From Casuarius casuarius (lineage: Eukaryota; Chordata; Aves; Casuariiformes; Casuariidae): DNA of 64,000 nt. This document shows, piece by piece, positions 34,501 through 49,500 of the stretch. Below the pieces are notes generated by a model. It ran no database searches. It saw nothing but the letters and a program-made list of their open reading frames with translations, and was not told the origin of the DNA. The position numbers were made by a program, and so were the translations under genes. The stretch is taken from assembly GCA_003342895.1 (NCBI GenBank), contig PTFA01000035.1, forward strand, positions 3,610,703 through 3,674,702, read 5' to 3'. Within the stretch, counting starts at the first letter, position 1. Every line of letters starts with the position of its first letter.

Positions 34501-37500
34501 TACACTGCCACTTCACCTAACTGAGCATCGCTAAAAGTTGAAGTCTATTATGTTTTACAACTAGCGCGAGTGCAAAGCGAGCACTCCCTCGAGACCCGTC
34601 CATCACTGCTAACACCGGCACAGCTCCGCTCACGCGGAGAGGCAGGAGCCAGCGCAGGCAAGGCTTTAAGCGGCTCCTACCTTTACGCGCCACGACAACA
34701 GTCAAAGTGAAGTCGGTATCGTACCCTGGAGGAATCCTCCCTGCCTGGGTACCCGACACGGCAGCCTAGAAACACGTTGCTGAGGTATACAATTTCTGCC
34801 ATCCCAGCGTAACCTCCTGTTTCCCCCTCCCGTGTTCACAGAGGCGCTTGCACAGAGCTCCTGAGGACCACAGTGCAGGGGCAGCTTTAGAAAGAAGGAT
34901 TCCCAGAGAAGGAGTTGAGATAAATCACAGTTTCTCTCTTCCAGGTCACACATCAGATCTGAGGAGATAAAGCTGAAGCTAGATGTTTGTAAAAAACACT
35001 GCATGTCACTCCAGGAGATGTTACCAAAATACATAAATAAAACTGTCTCAGTGGTAGGGTGGCTTTTTCAAGAAATCACCAAAATAAAAATCCAAGCAAC
35101 TAAGCAGAGTTGTAAGGAACAGGGTAAACAGATGAGAAGTCAAAAAAATTATTCCTTTCCTGTCTATGCATCTCCATGTGTCTATAAAGCACCGGTTTAT
35201 GCAAATAAATAAAAAGAACAAAGGAGTTTGATGCACTATATTTCTGTTACTGAACATCACATTCTTCTTTGTGCAGGGGCAAATAGGAACGATTGTGTTT
35301 AATGCTTTTAAATTAGACATAGACACCGATGGAACTAGGACTACATCCCCATACTAATATTTTCTTCATAGATCCATGGAGCTGAACAGAGTATCTTTGC
35401 ACTGCTGAGACCTACCGGGTATGGACACATCTACCTGGTTATTTGTTTCTGCACCAAGAAGCCCCATCCCATGACAATATCCCCAAACAGTGAAAGCAAC
35501 ACAAAATCCTAATTCCGTATGTCCATACACATAACACAGCACTCCAAATCGCACGTCATGATATTTGAAGGCCACTGCAATCTCACATTTCCAAGGCATT
35601 TTTATGAGCATCTCCTTACTGGCAATCACTAAGACAGCCATTAAAGAAAGGTGAGGAGCCAAAGAGTCCAGTGTGTTCTGGGGAACAAACAGCAAGGCTT
35701 TGGGTTTTTTTTGTTTTTGTTTTTTCTAAAGGAACAAATGGAGGAAGGTACTGGATGAAGAATGAAAGACTCAGGAACAACATTTTTGAGCTATGTTTGA
35801 CAGTGGGTAATAGGAAGCAAAAAGGTTTGAATGTGATTAGCTTTCAATTAACAATGGTACAATGAAATTACCATCGCAGCAAAAGTAGCAAATGGATTGG
35901 AAAAACAGGTCGAGTTTTTCAAATAATGAAGAGACAGTGCCAGGCATGCTGGCCCCAGCTGAGCCAGAAAGAACTGCCTTCCAGTGGATAAAAATGAGTG
36001 TTTTCCCCCTTCCTTCCAACTGAACTAGATGTCAGCTTATAGAGGTTTCACTCTGCGTGAGAAAGCCTAGATGCGTTTTTTACTTGCATTACTGTGCTTT
36101 AATTAAAGATCAGGAGCTTGCAGTGCAAGGAGCTGTACAAATGCAGATCAAAAATACATCTCTGACCCCCAGTACCACTCTGCTTCCTGAATGCTTTAGA
36201 CAGTCCAGAAACCAAACTTTAACTGGGGTCTGGCACAAGAAGCAAAGTGTGCCAACAGTGAGGGCAGCCCTGACATTGGAACAACAGGATGCCAGGACAG
36301 TGCTTGCAGACAGGCATGCCCAGAAATGGCACCAGTGCTGCCACCTCGTGCTAAAACGTGAAATAGCAGAGAAAAAAAATGGCAACATGACACCACACCT
36401 GCAGCATCAGAGGTAAAAGCCACCACAAATATTTCTGAGGTAACCTGGGCAGAACAGTTACTTCATTCCCCTTTCAATAGGAGACTTTTCTCCTAGGATG
36501 AGGAGGTCTGGCATACGAGCAACATAATCCCATCTCAAGATTTTAAACAATTACAAAAGATAAAGCGGCCAAAAAAAGAACTGAGCAACCACCATTTGCT
36601 GTCACTACACTGATTGCTCTACTTTTGTGTTCCAACTCTTTCATTCTCCTTGGGCCAGCCTCAGCTACACGGGCTGTTCCCTGTTTGGTGCCAGAACTTG
36701 CTCTATACATTTGTGACTTGTGCTGCCCAGTGGGATCTCCTTTGGCCACCTTTCATCACCGGACCTTGACATTTGTTATGCATGTAACTAACAGGACATT
36801 CCACCTGTAAATGGAGCACTCTGGCTCCTGGCAGCATGCTTGGGAAAAAAATCCTCCTTTGGTCCAAAGGGAGATGACATGCTTTCTGCAGAAGGAGTGT
36901 CTGCTGAGAAATTCTCAAAGTCCTCCTCCTCTTCTGCTGGAGACACGGGGCCAGGAGCGCCCAACTTCTGTTCTTCCAGGCTCGCACTGTTTGGATCCAG
37001 TTCCTTAATAATTTTGTCATACTGCGCAATGAAATCCTCACCATCTGTGCTCAGCAGTCGTATGTTTAAGTTACGATCTGCATCCTGAGGAGCAGGTTTC
37101 AACTCCAAGTCTGGCTGTGGATCAACCGCAATCATTTTCTGGTTTGTTTGTTCTTTTGTTATACCTTGAGTCAAGCTTGAATTTCTCTTACTGCGTTCAT
37201 CCAAGTCCATTTCCAGCTGGCTGTTTGCAAGAGGCCCATTGTTAACAGTCTGGCTTTCAACTCGATCTTTCCTGGCTACATTTAAAGTTTTCTTCTCAGA
37301 GTTGTCATCATCTTGAGCATCCTTCTGGGCACATAATCTGTAAACCATAACATCATCCTGAAAATCTGATTCCTCTATGTAAGATCCTTTGATGAGCATG
37401 ATTGCATTTTTCTTCATCTCTTGAATGTGTTTTGGTGGCTCTGCAGGTAGCTGCATTTCTGTGCTTCCTTGATCATCATACGGATGGGGTGAGCTCACAT

Positions 37501-40500
37501 CAGAACCAGCAGAAATCCCTGTGTCATAGCTATCATCCCATTCTAGCTCCAACTGCATCTTCTCACTGAACGGAGTTATTTGAGAGGAGCTACACATGCT
37601 AGGTGTCCTTTGCTGGAGGTGAAACATGGGGTGTTCCACATCTTTATTGTTTTCCTCAGCAAGCGTTTGGATAAAGGTGTCTGGATCAGGATTTTCTCCA
37701 TCATAAAAGGCAGACCAAACCTTGCAGTCTTTCAGACACTGAAGGATGGCTTCTTGAGCTTCCCACAGGTACTGCAGGTAGCTGATGTCCACAGCTCTTC
37801 CATATTCCACAATGCAGGTGGATTCAGAAGTACCTCTGCAAGCATCTGAAAGTAAATAAGAAAATTATTCATACCATGAAACAACCGAAAAGTTCTCTAG
37901 CAAAGTGGTGACTAAGACACGGCAAGTGGAGTCTTTAGCCTCAAACACCCAGTAAGGTAGGAAGATCAAAAGCATAGAGACTGAGAGATTTACTCATAAA
38001 TCACACATGACTTGTTCTTGCTGTGAAATCTGCATTGTAACTCAGGATTTCTGAGAGACCAGCCCACATTCAATCCCTAAGACAATAGTGACCTCTGAAG
38101 CAGCAAGAGTAAGTCATGAGTCTCTATATTGTTTCCCTGAATGCATATTCAACTTGGAAAGCTGTAAAATAAAGTTTCAATAGAGCTGGACACATGGAAG
38201 GAACTAAATAAGCTTTCCAACTCCAGCCTAATTGCCCAGTACATTGTTGCTCACTACATTCCCCTCCCTTCTGCCCCCCTCCCAAAATGAGCTGCTACCA
38301 AACCAAACTCAGTTCATTTCATGATCTGGTGTTTACCTGAGCACCAAATACCTTTAGTTTGTGCTGCCTTTGTCCAGAGGATGTAGGCTTTTTCTTGGCT
38401 TTCAAGAGTCAAGGTGATCCCAGTGGAGCAGCAGACTGGCGTGAGAGCAAGCAGTTTAGCAGCAGATACTGAGTAACAGTCTCTTTCTTTCACAGCCAGT
38501 CGCTGGCTCAACATCATGTGGTTACATGGGATCAGATACCTGAAACAGCAGAGCCTGGCATTACTCCATCGTCCTTTCATGTTTGAGAAAGCAACAACAT
38601 ACAAAATTCTCTTCCTACCTTCCTTCTTTCTCGAGATTAAAGGATAGAATATCTTGACAGTGATCCAAATTCTAAACCTCTCAAGAGCATGAAACCCTGA
38701 CTCCGTACAGTGTGAGACTAACGTTTGATGAGGAACGGTCAAGTAGAGTAGATAGATTAGCTGCATCAGAATGGGGAAAAAAACAGTCCTTTGCAGGTCA
38801 GAGCAAACCTGCTGTAAGAAGAGGTGAGAGAAGAATAGGATGCGCGTGTGTCAATGGCTAGCAGAGCAGTTTGGTCCCAACATGAATGAGTTACGTCCCC
38901 AAATCCTTATTTTAATGGTTTTTCTGCAAAATCCAGAAAGAGTCAGTTTACATGTGCCAGGCAAGCAACCAGCAAAAGGGAGGGAAGAGCTGTCAAGGCG
39001 TTTTACTGCAATAGATCAAGACTGAGCTCTGGGGCAGAGGAGGGAAAGACTATTCGGAGAACGGGAAACAGAGGAAGCACATTCTCATGTTTAACTTTCC
39101 TAGAGCACTTTTGTTTAACATTTTTAGAGCACTTCATTAAGAGCCTGAGTGTTAACCAGGCTGATGTTTTGTCATTTAAAATGAAAACAAATTATAAAAG
39201 ATTCCTTAAATAAACAAACAGAAGATTAAATACAGCATTCGACTCAGTTAGCAGGAAAGCCCTGCCATACTTGAGTTCACAGAGGTCCTACCAACATTCT
39301 CAGGCACAACAGCCAGAGCTATAGCGAATCTCACCTTAATGCCTATGAGAAGAGGGCAGACAGATATCTGAAACATCCACATGTTCTACAGTGTTAAGTC
39401 TGATTTAGTTCCGATAGTACATCTAAATAAAAAAAACAATTCTAACCTTGTACACCCATCAAAAATACAATTGAGTGTTCTTATGCAACTCAGGGAACAA
39501 TCAGTTAAAAACAAAAATAAACAATGTATTTAGTACATTACATAATAATCTACATACAAGAGTTTAAGAATTTGAAATATTCCTGTGTGAGAGAGGAATC
39601 AAAGCCGAAAAAAACAACAAAAAAGGTAGAAGCTGTGAACAAGTATATTGCTCTGTATCACAGTGTACAATACACGAGAGAAAACATGCAGGAGAGAATT
39701 ATTATACATTTAGAACCAGGGAATAAGCAGTTTGGAGGTGATAATCATTCTTGGCTTGTCTTCTCTCACTTTTATACAAATAAATCACAAAAAAAAATCT
39801 GTTGTTCCTGACGATCGCGGGATGTAAATCACACTTCTTCAGGTCTGGTGTACTTTTGTCAGAATCTTAAATATTCTCATCTCTCTAGTTGCTTGGATTT
39901 GTCCTCTTTTGGAGAATTCTCATCTAGTCCTACATGCATAGGCTTATTGGAGACTATATGTCTCAGAATGAGGATGGAAAAAGGAGTTTGGGCTTTACCT
40001 TAAAACTAGCTGTAACATCACGTCTTCACAATGTAAGCCAATGAGCGTTCTGAACAATGCCAAAGAGACCACACAGAGCTGGAAAATAATAAACACAGTT
40101 AGGTTTTGATCTGGAAGTTGAACCTTTCCAATCTTCCCTGCATTCTGCAATACAGAATGGCTCAGCCAGAACGTAATGCTTTATAAGACATTGCAAGTAT
40201 GCTATTTCATTTTGTCAGCACCCCTATGGGATTTTATTAAGCTGTCTAGAGCAAAACATATACTGAGATATATTTCAACAAAATACATGCAATCCAGAAA
40301 TTTCCTTTAAAAAAAAAAAAGCTATTTAAAAAGATATTCTTTACAAAGGTATTAAAAAGATATTCTTTACAAAGGTATTAAAAAGATATTCTTTACAAAG
40401 GTATTAACATTAACTTGTATAGAACAGAAAGCAGTAATTTACCTGTCTTTAATATTTTTCAATTTTTTTTTTCTAATTTAGTAATTTAGTTTAATTCATC

Positions 40501-43500
40501 ATGAAGTGAACCCTGTAACTTGGAAAATAAAGTATTATATTTTACCTCTGCTATATAATTTGAATAAGCTAAAGGTCTTTCCTGAAAGGAAACTTAAAGG
40601 CAACATCAAGTTTCTGTTGTTTTAGGTATAAGAAATGGTTAGTGTTCTGCGCACTAAGAAGTTGAGTGCTTCTATACCTCAGTATTTCTGTATCTATATC
40701 TTCGGGTGCTGACGTAGGTCAGGACTAAACAATTCACATTTATCAGAATTACTCCATATGGAACAGTGCTCCAAGTCCCACTTTACCCAGCCAACCCAGT
40801 GTTACAGGTCACTTCAACGGTTGGGAACCATAGCAAGGCATGAAGCTCCTTTCTACAAGACGAGAAGAAAGGAAAGAAAAATAGGATCCTCCCTGGAACT
40901 GCACACTTGCCTTTTTGGTAAAGGTGTGATCAAAATATACCCATAGCCAGGTATTTCAGCAGTCACAAACTCAGCAGAGGCAAAAATCACACAACAGACT
41001 AGAAACTTGGAATTCTACAGGCTTTTTTGGCCACTAACTAGACATACAACTCCTTTGAAAGCTATTGTACAGTACATTTCTAGCTGCTGGACACTTGCTA
41101 AACTGAAGAGATGTGTCTAATATAGCAGAGGCATAAGTCCTAATTTCCCGTTGGTTTTCACGGACCACAGTGCCATCACTTCCCCTGCCTCTTCCTTGGG
41201 TACAGTCTCCTGTCTGTTGCTTTCTCCTGGAAACAATATCTCACAGCTGACTCCACGACCAGGCTGACTCTTCTGAGAATATTTATTGTAAAATGACCCC
41301 TTCACAGAGTTTCAGTTTGGTGTTTCAACCTGCCTCTCTGCCTCTTCTGGCATGTATACCAACAAGAAGTAAAATCGCGTAATCAACATAGGGCCTGTGA
41401 AATTAATTGCACTTCTCAGTAGCAAACAACAGAAACAGACCAAAACAAAGTAAAGAGAAAGCTCTGGATATTTTCCTGCCTCATTTTTTCAGTCACCAAG
41501 CGTTCTCTGGAATGCCATCAGAATTAAGTCTACCATCCTTCCCGGACATGGCTTCGCTTTTAAATCATGGAATTCCTCCTCTTTTCTGCAATCACTTTCT
41601 TTATTCCTACTATTAAAATGCCCTGCTCTGCGACAGCATGCTGCAATGTTCCTCTCTCCAAGCTACGTTTTCTCTAAATTGTCTACTTAAAGACCCTTTG
41701 TTTCACCATCTCAAACTCCCTCTGTCAGACTTAAGTGATTCCCCTACAAGATGATCAGCTGTTCATGGTGACGAAGACAGGTAAGTGCTCCGATTTCATG
41801 AAAATATATACACATATATATATTTTTCCTTACTTGGTAAGTATCTCTTTGGAACAGTTAAATAGCAAAGTTTAAATGAAGGTCACTTGATAGCCTATAA
41901 TAAGCAAAAGCTTCTTTGATTCTCTGGGTGTTAGTTCAATAACCAAACTGGAAAAAAAACGAGAGAAAGTGAATGAGCCCCATTTTCAAAAAGCCAGCTG
42001 GGATCTGGAGAAGGGCACAGGTAGTAAAGCGGAGCCCGTTCACCAGGCAGGCACAGAGCAAGGAGAAGCAGGGGAGCAGTCAGTCGCTGGCCTGCTACGA
42101 GGCAAAGCGGAGCTCAAACTTACTGCCCTGCCACCACTCCTACGAGGAGCCAGCAGGACAGTCAGTCTAGTTAGTCCAAGATCTCGTATCTACAAAAAGA
42201 GATGGATTAAGTAAAAGGGGAAGGGAGGAAGAAATAACCAGAAATCAGATCCTTCATGGAAAGGTATGTTTTAGCTGGCGGATGGGGGAGGAAGCAGGAA
42301 TTCTCGTTTCCTCTGTGAAATTTACTGAGAGCCCACTCTAACCATTCTTCATGCTGTGAGAGTTCAAAAGACTGCTAGAAATAATCCAAATTACTTTCTT
42401 AAATGTTCTTGTATTTAGGGAGTTGCAGTTGAGTTTGCAATATGGTTGGAAAAAAGAACGAGAACACAAGATTCATCCGAAGAAATAAAGCTAGTCTATT
42501 TTTGTGTTTCATAAAAAGAAAAACGTTGTATCATGAGATAAAGAAGACGGTGTTTTTGTAAGTGCTTTTGGCCACCTGTCTGTACATAAATTTAATCCTG
42601 TGAATTATTAATAAACATTTTCAGCAATAATAACGTATGCAGCTTTTGTGCTATGGAAACCCACAGAAGACTGCAGTTCTGGATTTTGCATTTGGCCAAG
42701 CTATACCACAGAAAACTCATTTAGTATCACAGAACCATTTTGGCTGAGATCCTAAGTTGCTCAGGGCTGGAGAATTCTTTACAATTCTCACTTCCTCTGC
42801 TTATGGAACAGTAATTATGATTAGCAGAGACAACAGCACTTGCATTTTTTGTCTACAGAAGCTGGTTCGAGTTTTCAGAGTTAATCCACCTTAGAGGTGA
42901 AGTAATAGCAGCATGTATTCATACCTGCATGGACTTACATTTCTAAACAAATTTCAGACAAAACTACTGTCCCTAATACACAATTTTAATGCACATGCTG
43001 GCGTTCTGGCTTCTCCTGTACTTGCACTAAAACAATACTCTGTATTTCATCCATGAAGCTGTGCATCACACAAGATTCAGCCAAGAGTGCCAGCCAAGAA
43101 AAGGCTCAGAAGGGTAGTCCAACACAGCGGGTATTCTCTTTTTTCTGCCAGAAGATCATCCTGTTAGCAAAGGTATCTCTAGTATCTCCGTCAGCTAGCT
43201 CTCCAGCTACTGTGGTGCATTGTGCATATGCTAAGGATGGCCTCACTGCACATTTGAGATAAACCTCAACTCTGCAGGGCAGTGAAGGCAAAGAACAGGA
43301 AGCAGGAATCTGATCACTTGAACAAATAAGTGCCTTCTCTTAATCAAGCAAGGAAGCAGAAACCACCACAGTTAAGCAAACATGCTGTAACAATACATAC
43401 TTGATTCCTGAGAAATATGTTGGCAATACTGCAGTTCACAACTTGAGCAATTTGGAGAAATTCTTACAAAGTTCCCATCATGTCCCACAAAGATTATTTA

Positions 43501-46500
43501 AAAACGTTGCTTGGAAAAGTTCCAATGACCGAAAATGCTCCTCACACCCCAAGAATATTTATATATCCTACAGATGAGTTATCCATGGCAGCACTAATAT
43601 AGCAATATCCAGAATAAAAAGGCTTCCAAATTTACTTTTAGTTTTCTAGCAGAATCTAGACTCCCAGAAGCTCCTATCTCCCTCCATCCCATTTGCCTGT
43701 ATGCATAAAGCCACCCCACATATTCATCGACTTCTCAGTACAAAGGTAGCTAGATGCCAGCAAACAAGCAAAGAAAAAACAACCACCCCCCCCCCGCCTA
43801 GATTCCTAGTTAAAAGATCCCAACTGAATAAGGGGAATTTCCCATTTAAGTAGTTAACCTACATCCATGCTGGTACATGAACTGCTTCCCTGCTGCTTGC
43901 CTTACCTGGAACGGTGTGTTGATTCGGCTTGTAAGCGTATCTAGGATGTGCACATTCTCATGTCGGTGCAGCAAAATAAAACGGAGGAAAATCTTGAGCA
44001 GAGCTGGCTCTGAAACACTACGCAAGAAGAGATCCAGGTATGCAGTAGTAGTCATCACTTCTTCCACAGTCACCTACAAGCCAAAACAAGATAAATGCAA
44101 AAATATTGCACACAAAATATTCCTCCATCCTCTCTAACTATACAGTACCCAATGCCCACCCACCCACTCTAAGCTCTCCATAACACTGCCATAAAGATAT
44201 TTCAAGATCCTTGTTTTTAAATCTACAAAGTAGCATGCCTTTGACTTACTCACAAGTCAGCGATTTTCAGCATTTAACCTGTTTCTCTCTGCCATTCTTC
44301 CCCACCAAAAACCCCCAAAGTAGCACCCCAAATCTCATACATGCTGAAATGCAAAGAGCCGAACCATGCTAGAAACTCCCCACCACCTTTCTGCCCCATG
44401 TCAGCTCTTTTCCAACACACTCCTGCCATTCTTTGAAGCATTTTCAGTCACCATGAACACCTGCATTTGCCACCTTATTAAAAATAAATGACAGAGCAAA
44501 ATCAAAACACAGTGCAGACTCAGGGTTTCAGATCCTTAAAAAAAGCCTCATGTCAATGCAGAATTTTGCCATTATCTTTTTGCTTTTTATTCCCCACAGC
44601 ACCTCAATTCCTCATCTCACTCAAGTTTTTAAAACTTCTTTCGTGTATACACATACATACACAAACACACAAGCGGAAGACAATCTTCACTATTCACTAT
44701 TTGTATATCAAAATTCAATTCAAATATCCAGGTGACATTTGCATATCGCTTGGATAACCCACACTGCTTTGCTTAATGCAATCCTTGGGAGCTTATCTAT
44801 TGACAGTATGCACTGGCAAGGCACAAAGAATTGCAAAGGCCACCTCTGCACCATGTGCTGCTGTTGCAAAGTCAGCTTTTTAAAAATAGTTGCACAGAAA
44901 CCTAATAAGCTTAAGTGTACCGAGATAAACCCTTAAATACAAGAATCTGCCTATATGAAAGGAAGTATTAAAAATCTTTTGTTTACCAAACTTAGCTGGA
45001 TAAATGAAAAGACCGATTTTATTAAAAAAGAATCAAAGCTGTCACTCCAGAGCTAAGAGGATTTAGAAAATACTCAGAAGGGCAGCATTTACGTAACATG
45101 CTGTAAATATTAAAATCCCTGTTCCATTATGCTTCATGTTAGCTACGTACACAGTAATGTCATGCTGCAAACGTTCCCTTTAAAGCATTTAAGATCACAA
45201 GCTGCTTCTGGCTAGTTACACAGAACATAGGAATGCTGTATACAGCCTGCAAACCTCACGGAGATGGGGCACTGATGAGGACAACACAGAGCAGCTCTAA
45301 CGTTAAGCTCATATACTCATTCTCCGAGGCTTCATTCTCATACTCAGCAATAAAATCCTTAATATGAACAGTAGACTACTTGCATATTTTGTCTTTAGAA
45401 GCAAACCATCAGCAAAGCTGTTATAATCAAATATTTCACCAGTATGGGAAATACGTGAGTTCACCTTCTTGGCCTATCGCATTAAGTTTGATCAAAATCA
45501 AACATTAAGGCATAACAGTGAAAGGAAAGGAAAAAAGCATGTTTTCACTGACTCTGTGAACTTTGTAAAATTAGGTAAACAGCTAGAAACATTTTTGAGA
45601 TCTATAGTGATATGTCCAGTGCTACTCAAAACAGAAATGCAAATATAGTCCTTTCAAAGAACATCTATTAACATATACCCTAACTCACTACACAGTTTAT
45701 GAACTCGTTCCTCCTGCTTCCCCCACAAACGTCAAGTAAAACAGCATCGAGGTACCAGGCGAAGGACTCCAAAGGGATGAAGTGCCAGAATTAAGACTCT
45801 GACTGCAGCCTTAGCTCAGATCATTCCCAGCTGTAAACAATCTGATAAAATGGTTACAAACATGCCCACGCATACATTTCTCCATAGGACTACGGCCACA
45901 TTTCAACCACCATAAAAACTTGCTCAGGAAACGAGTTAGTGGTGTGCAATTAAGCAAGTTGTTTCTGGTTGGAGCCGAGCTCCCTTCTCTGCAAGGGCCA
46001 AAAGGTGCGGGAACTTCTGGGGCGACAAAGAAGGGCTCCCTGACAAAAGCTGCCGACTGCTGCCCTGAGAACGAGCCTTTTTAGGTTTGTTTGTTTTTAC
46101 AGCAGCAAACGGTAAAAAGCAAAAAGCCAGAAATCCATCATGTGACATGATAATGACAGCATACAGTTCAGCGGAGAGTTCAAAACCTCTGCCAAGAAAA
46201 GGTCAGACAGAAGTAATACATTTTATGCATCTGTGTCACTTCTCCTTCATCCTCTACAGGGAAAATGAAGCATGCACTTGGCCTGTGGGTTTCTCAAATG
46301 TGCAGCGACAGCAGAGGAACTGGCCTATGTATATGTATAAAATACTGAAACTGTAAATGAAAGAAAAGCCAGCAGATTCACAAGGGCAGTGACCTTTTTA
46401 TGAAATCAGTGCTCTTCAGGCAACTCATTCTACATTTACATCACTAAGGGAAACCCATATGCTTTTCAGAGTATCATGAACAAAACACTACCGCAGAGCA

Positions 46501-49500
46501 CTCTGGAGGAAGCCAGCTAGAGACTACTTTAGAAAATAAATGTTCAATACTGACATCCTCTTCAGTGCTCCTAACAGCTTGGGGACTAGATAAAAAGAAA
46601 ATCACATTTGCTGTAGCCAACGCTTCCCTAGAGCTAGTAGCACCAACTAAAGATCGGAAGTCTAAATATTTCACAACAGAGTTACTTATAACCTGGTTAA
46701 ATCTTAATTGCTTAAACTCAAGTTTTCTGTGCAGGATGCCACATCACACCTAAATTTTAGTTCTTCTTCAGAAAGATACAGCTGAATCTGCTTAGCCATT
46801 TTCCGAGAAAGAGGCTAAGAAATTGTAAGTTCTCTCAGGATTTAAGATGGGTTCCTAAGAACCTTTTTTCATTTTTCAAGCACTGCCTTACTCACAAAAC
46901 ACCTTCAAACTTCTGCAATAAATGGAGCTCGGAGCTATACAGCAGCTCGCTGTACAATGCTCAAAGCAGGCAAGTTAATGCCATGCCAAGCAGTTTTAAT
47001 GCTACCGTGTTGTAAAAGCTCCCGTGTTCTTTCAGTGTGCCACTGCGCACAGCTTGCACGTAAGAACCAGCACAGAGATGACTCCTCCACTTTCTAACAA
47101 GAATAAACCCAACAAAAATATTGCTCTTCTGCCTCAGAAACAAAAGCCACACATACAGTTCAGGAAAAAAAAACCATTAACCTGGCAAGCAGACATTTGT
47201 GGGTTTTACGATGGTATCATATTTTCCTATCTTGCATCCTTGGTTTGCTTCCCCTTTTTTATTATTTCTGACAGCAAGTGTAACTTCTAAAGACTTGAGA
47301 CACCAAGATAAGTATTAGGAAAGGCTAATTTTAGCTCCATGAGACTAATTTTCATTTTCCTCAATGGGGGTACGTGCACCTGCTCCAGAAAAATCCACTA
47401 TTTCGCCATTAACTAGAAAAGGACCTTGGAGAAATCAGCCACACTGGGCAAAAGCCAGCCTTGGCAAAAACCCTTGGCAAAAACCTGTGTAAACCTGCTC
47501 TACAGATCAGTTTATATAAAATACAATGAGTACTGAAAGTTAGAATTACTCCATTTATGCAGTTTTTATTGAGAACTTCTGTTTTCTACCATTTCTACTG
47601 TGTATCAAAACAAGGCATTAAGCTTCATTCAGGCTACCTGCTGGTCACCTCTCTTTAAACTAATGCCTTGTGAGACAGATTTGGAGAAAGTATGGAAATC
47701 CTTTGTAATACATCCAAATGGATACTTAGGTGAAAAACAAAAGAATAAATGTTCCTGGAGAAGAAAACATTTAATACCCAGGTACACAATGTCCACTACA
47801 GTCAAATTCTGAGGTAGCTTACAAAAAAAATTTCACTGAAACACAGACTTCAGTATAATTTATCCAAGTAAGCTTTCAGCTAGCCCTCGGAACTGAATCT
47901 AGATAACATTTTTGAAAGGATAGTAAGACACAACCCAAAACCTTCACATGTCCACAAATACCATACTTAATTTGAAAATTCTTCACCTCTGATAATTCAA
48001 GTTTCAAGATGAACATCATAACATAGGGAGATGAATAAATTTATGACATAGGAGTTTTCTAAAAGAAGTCTTTCACTGAACAGTAAATTTCAAGATACAT
48101 TTTTGATAAAGGTGTTTCAGCAATATTAAAATCCATCACTGCCACAAGAGTAAATATAAAAATCATCTGCAGCATCCTTTGATTTAGTTCCTTTCTATTA
48201 AAACTACTCAGTAATGGATAAGACCAGCATCTCTCTTATCTTATGACAAAGTTGTAGGGTTAAAAATGAAAGAAAAATCTATATCCATTACATTTATCAG
48301 ACAAGCATTCTACCACTTCTATTTTTATTATCCATAGTTGTAACAATTAAAGTTGTTGGAATTGTTGAAAATATATGTATATATTTAGAGGGTTTATCTA
48401 AAGATATCACTAAAAAAAAAAGTGTGTATCTAAAGATTTTCCTGTAAAAACCTCATCCACATATGTTTCTTTACAACAACCGGTTGTTACAGATATTTTT
48501 AAAGATGTAGTCCTCTATAAAAGGGACCATCTAAGAGTCTTCATAGCCAGACAGATATTTGATTAGAGATTACTGAAAACAGAAAGCCACATTTAGCATT
48601 CTCTTTTCTAATTATGGAATAATTTTTAGCAAACCTTTTCCTGCCTCCTCTGATGACTGATTAGGTGGTGAGGCAGAACACTGGAAAGAGATCCAGTTTT
48701 CACAAGTCACTGTGCCAAGCAATAGCAAAGAGCCAGAAATTACTGTCACTGCAAGCATCACTTTAATATATTACACTCACTGTGTTAGACCAATTGCACT
48801 GATTCTTTATTACTAGCTATTTTCCCTTGGGATCCACACAATATACTTTCTAATTTACAGCTTCTGGCCCTCTTACTGAAATAGGCCTATCATGATTCCT
48901 CCCTTCCTTCCCACCTTCCTTCCCTGAAGGATTTCCTATTGCCTGTGAAGAGGCCCAGGAACGTTCTGACTAGAACTTATCCTCTAGACCCAGGAGCAGC
49001 TTCAAACCAAATGAGCCCACCCCACTGACAAAAGATTCATCCATCCCCACCCTCTTCTCCTTTCTGTTCATTTTCAACTTCTTGCTCCCTGCTTGTCCTG
49101 GCAGAAGTGTTCATGCTTCACTTCACTGCACAGTGGATTGGCTCAGGGAATTGATCCGGGTTAAAGCTATCCAGGAAATAAAGGTGAGTTTTAACATCAG
49201 TCAGTCCCCCGCATGACGTTTGCCCTGGCAAAAGAGAGGCGGGGGGGAAGTGGCATCAGGGACAGAGGAGGAGGTTTGCACAGGGGGATGCAGAAACCAG
49301 AACTGCTTCAACTTCCATCAGCTTATGAACTGCTTCAATTTATACCAGTTTATCAACAGAACTACAGCAGTTTATGCGAAAGGTGAATGGCACTTTTAAC
49401 ACCTCCATTCTGTAGCAAAACTAGGTTTTGCAAATATTGACAGGCTTCTCCAAAGCATAAATCTATTCTAAGGTTTCCAGTAACATTTGGTTTACACCTT

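Noticed and set aside
35366..35695. Minus-strand 109-codon frame in a FHIP1A intron
   Set aside because: No recognisable family, no conserved motif, and FHIP1A reads directly across this intron.
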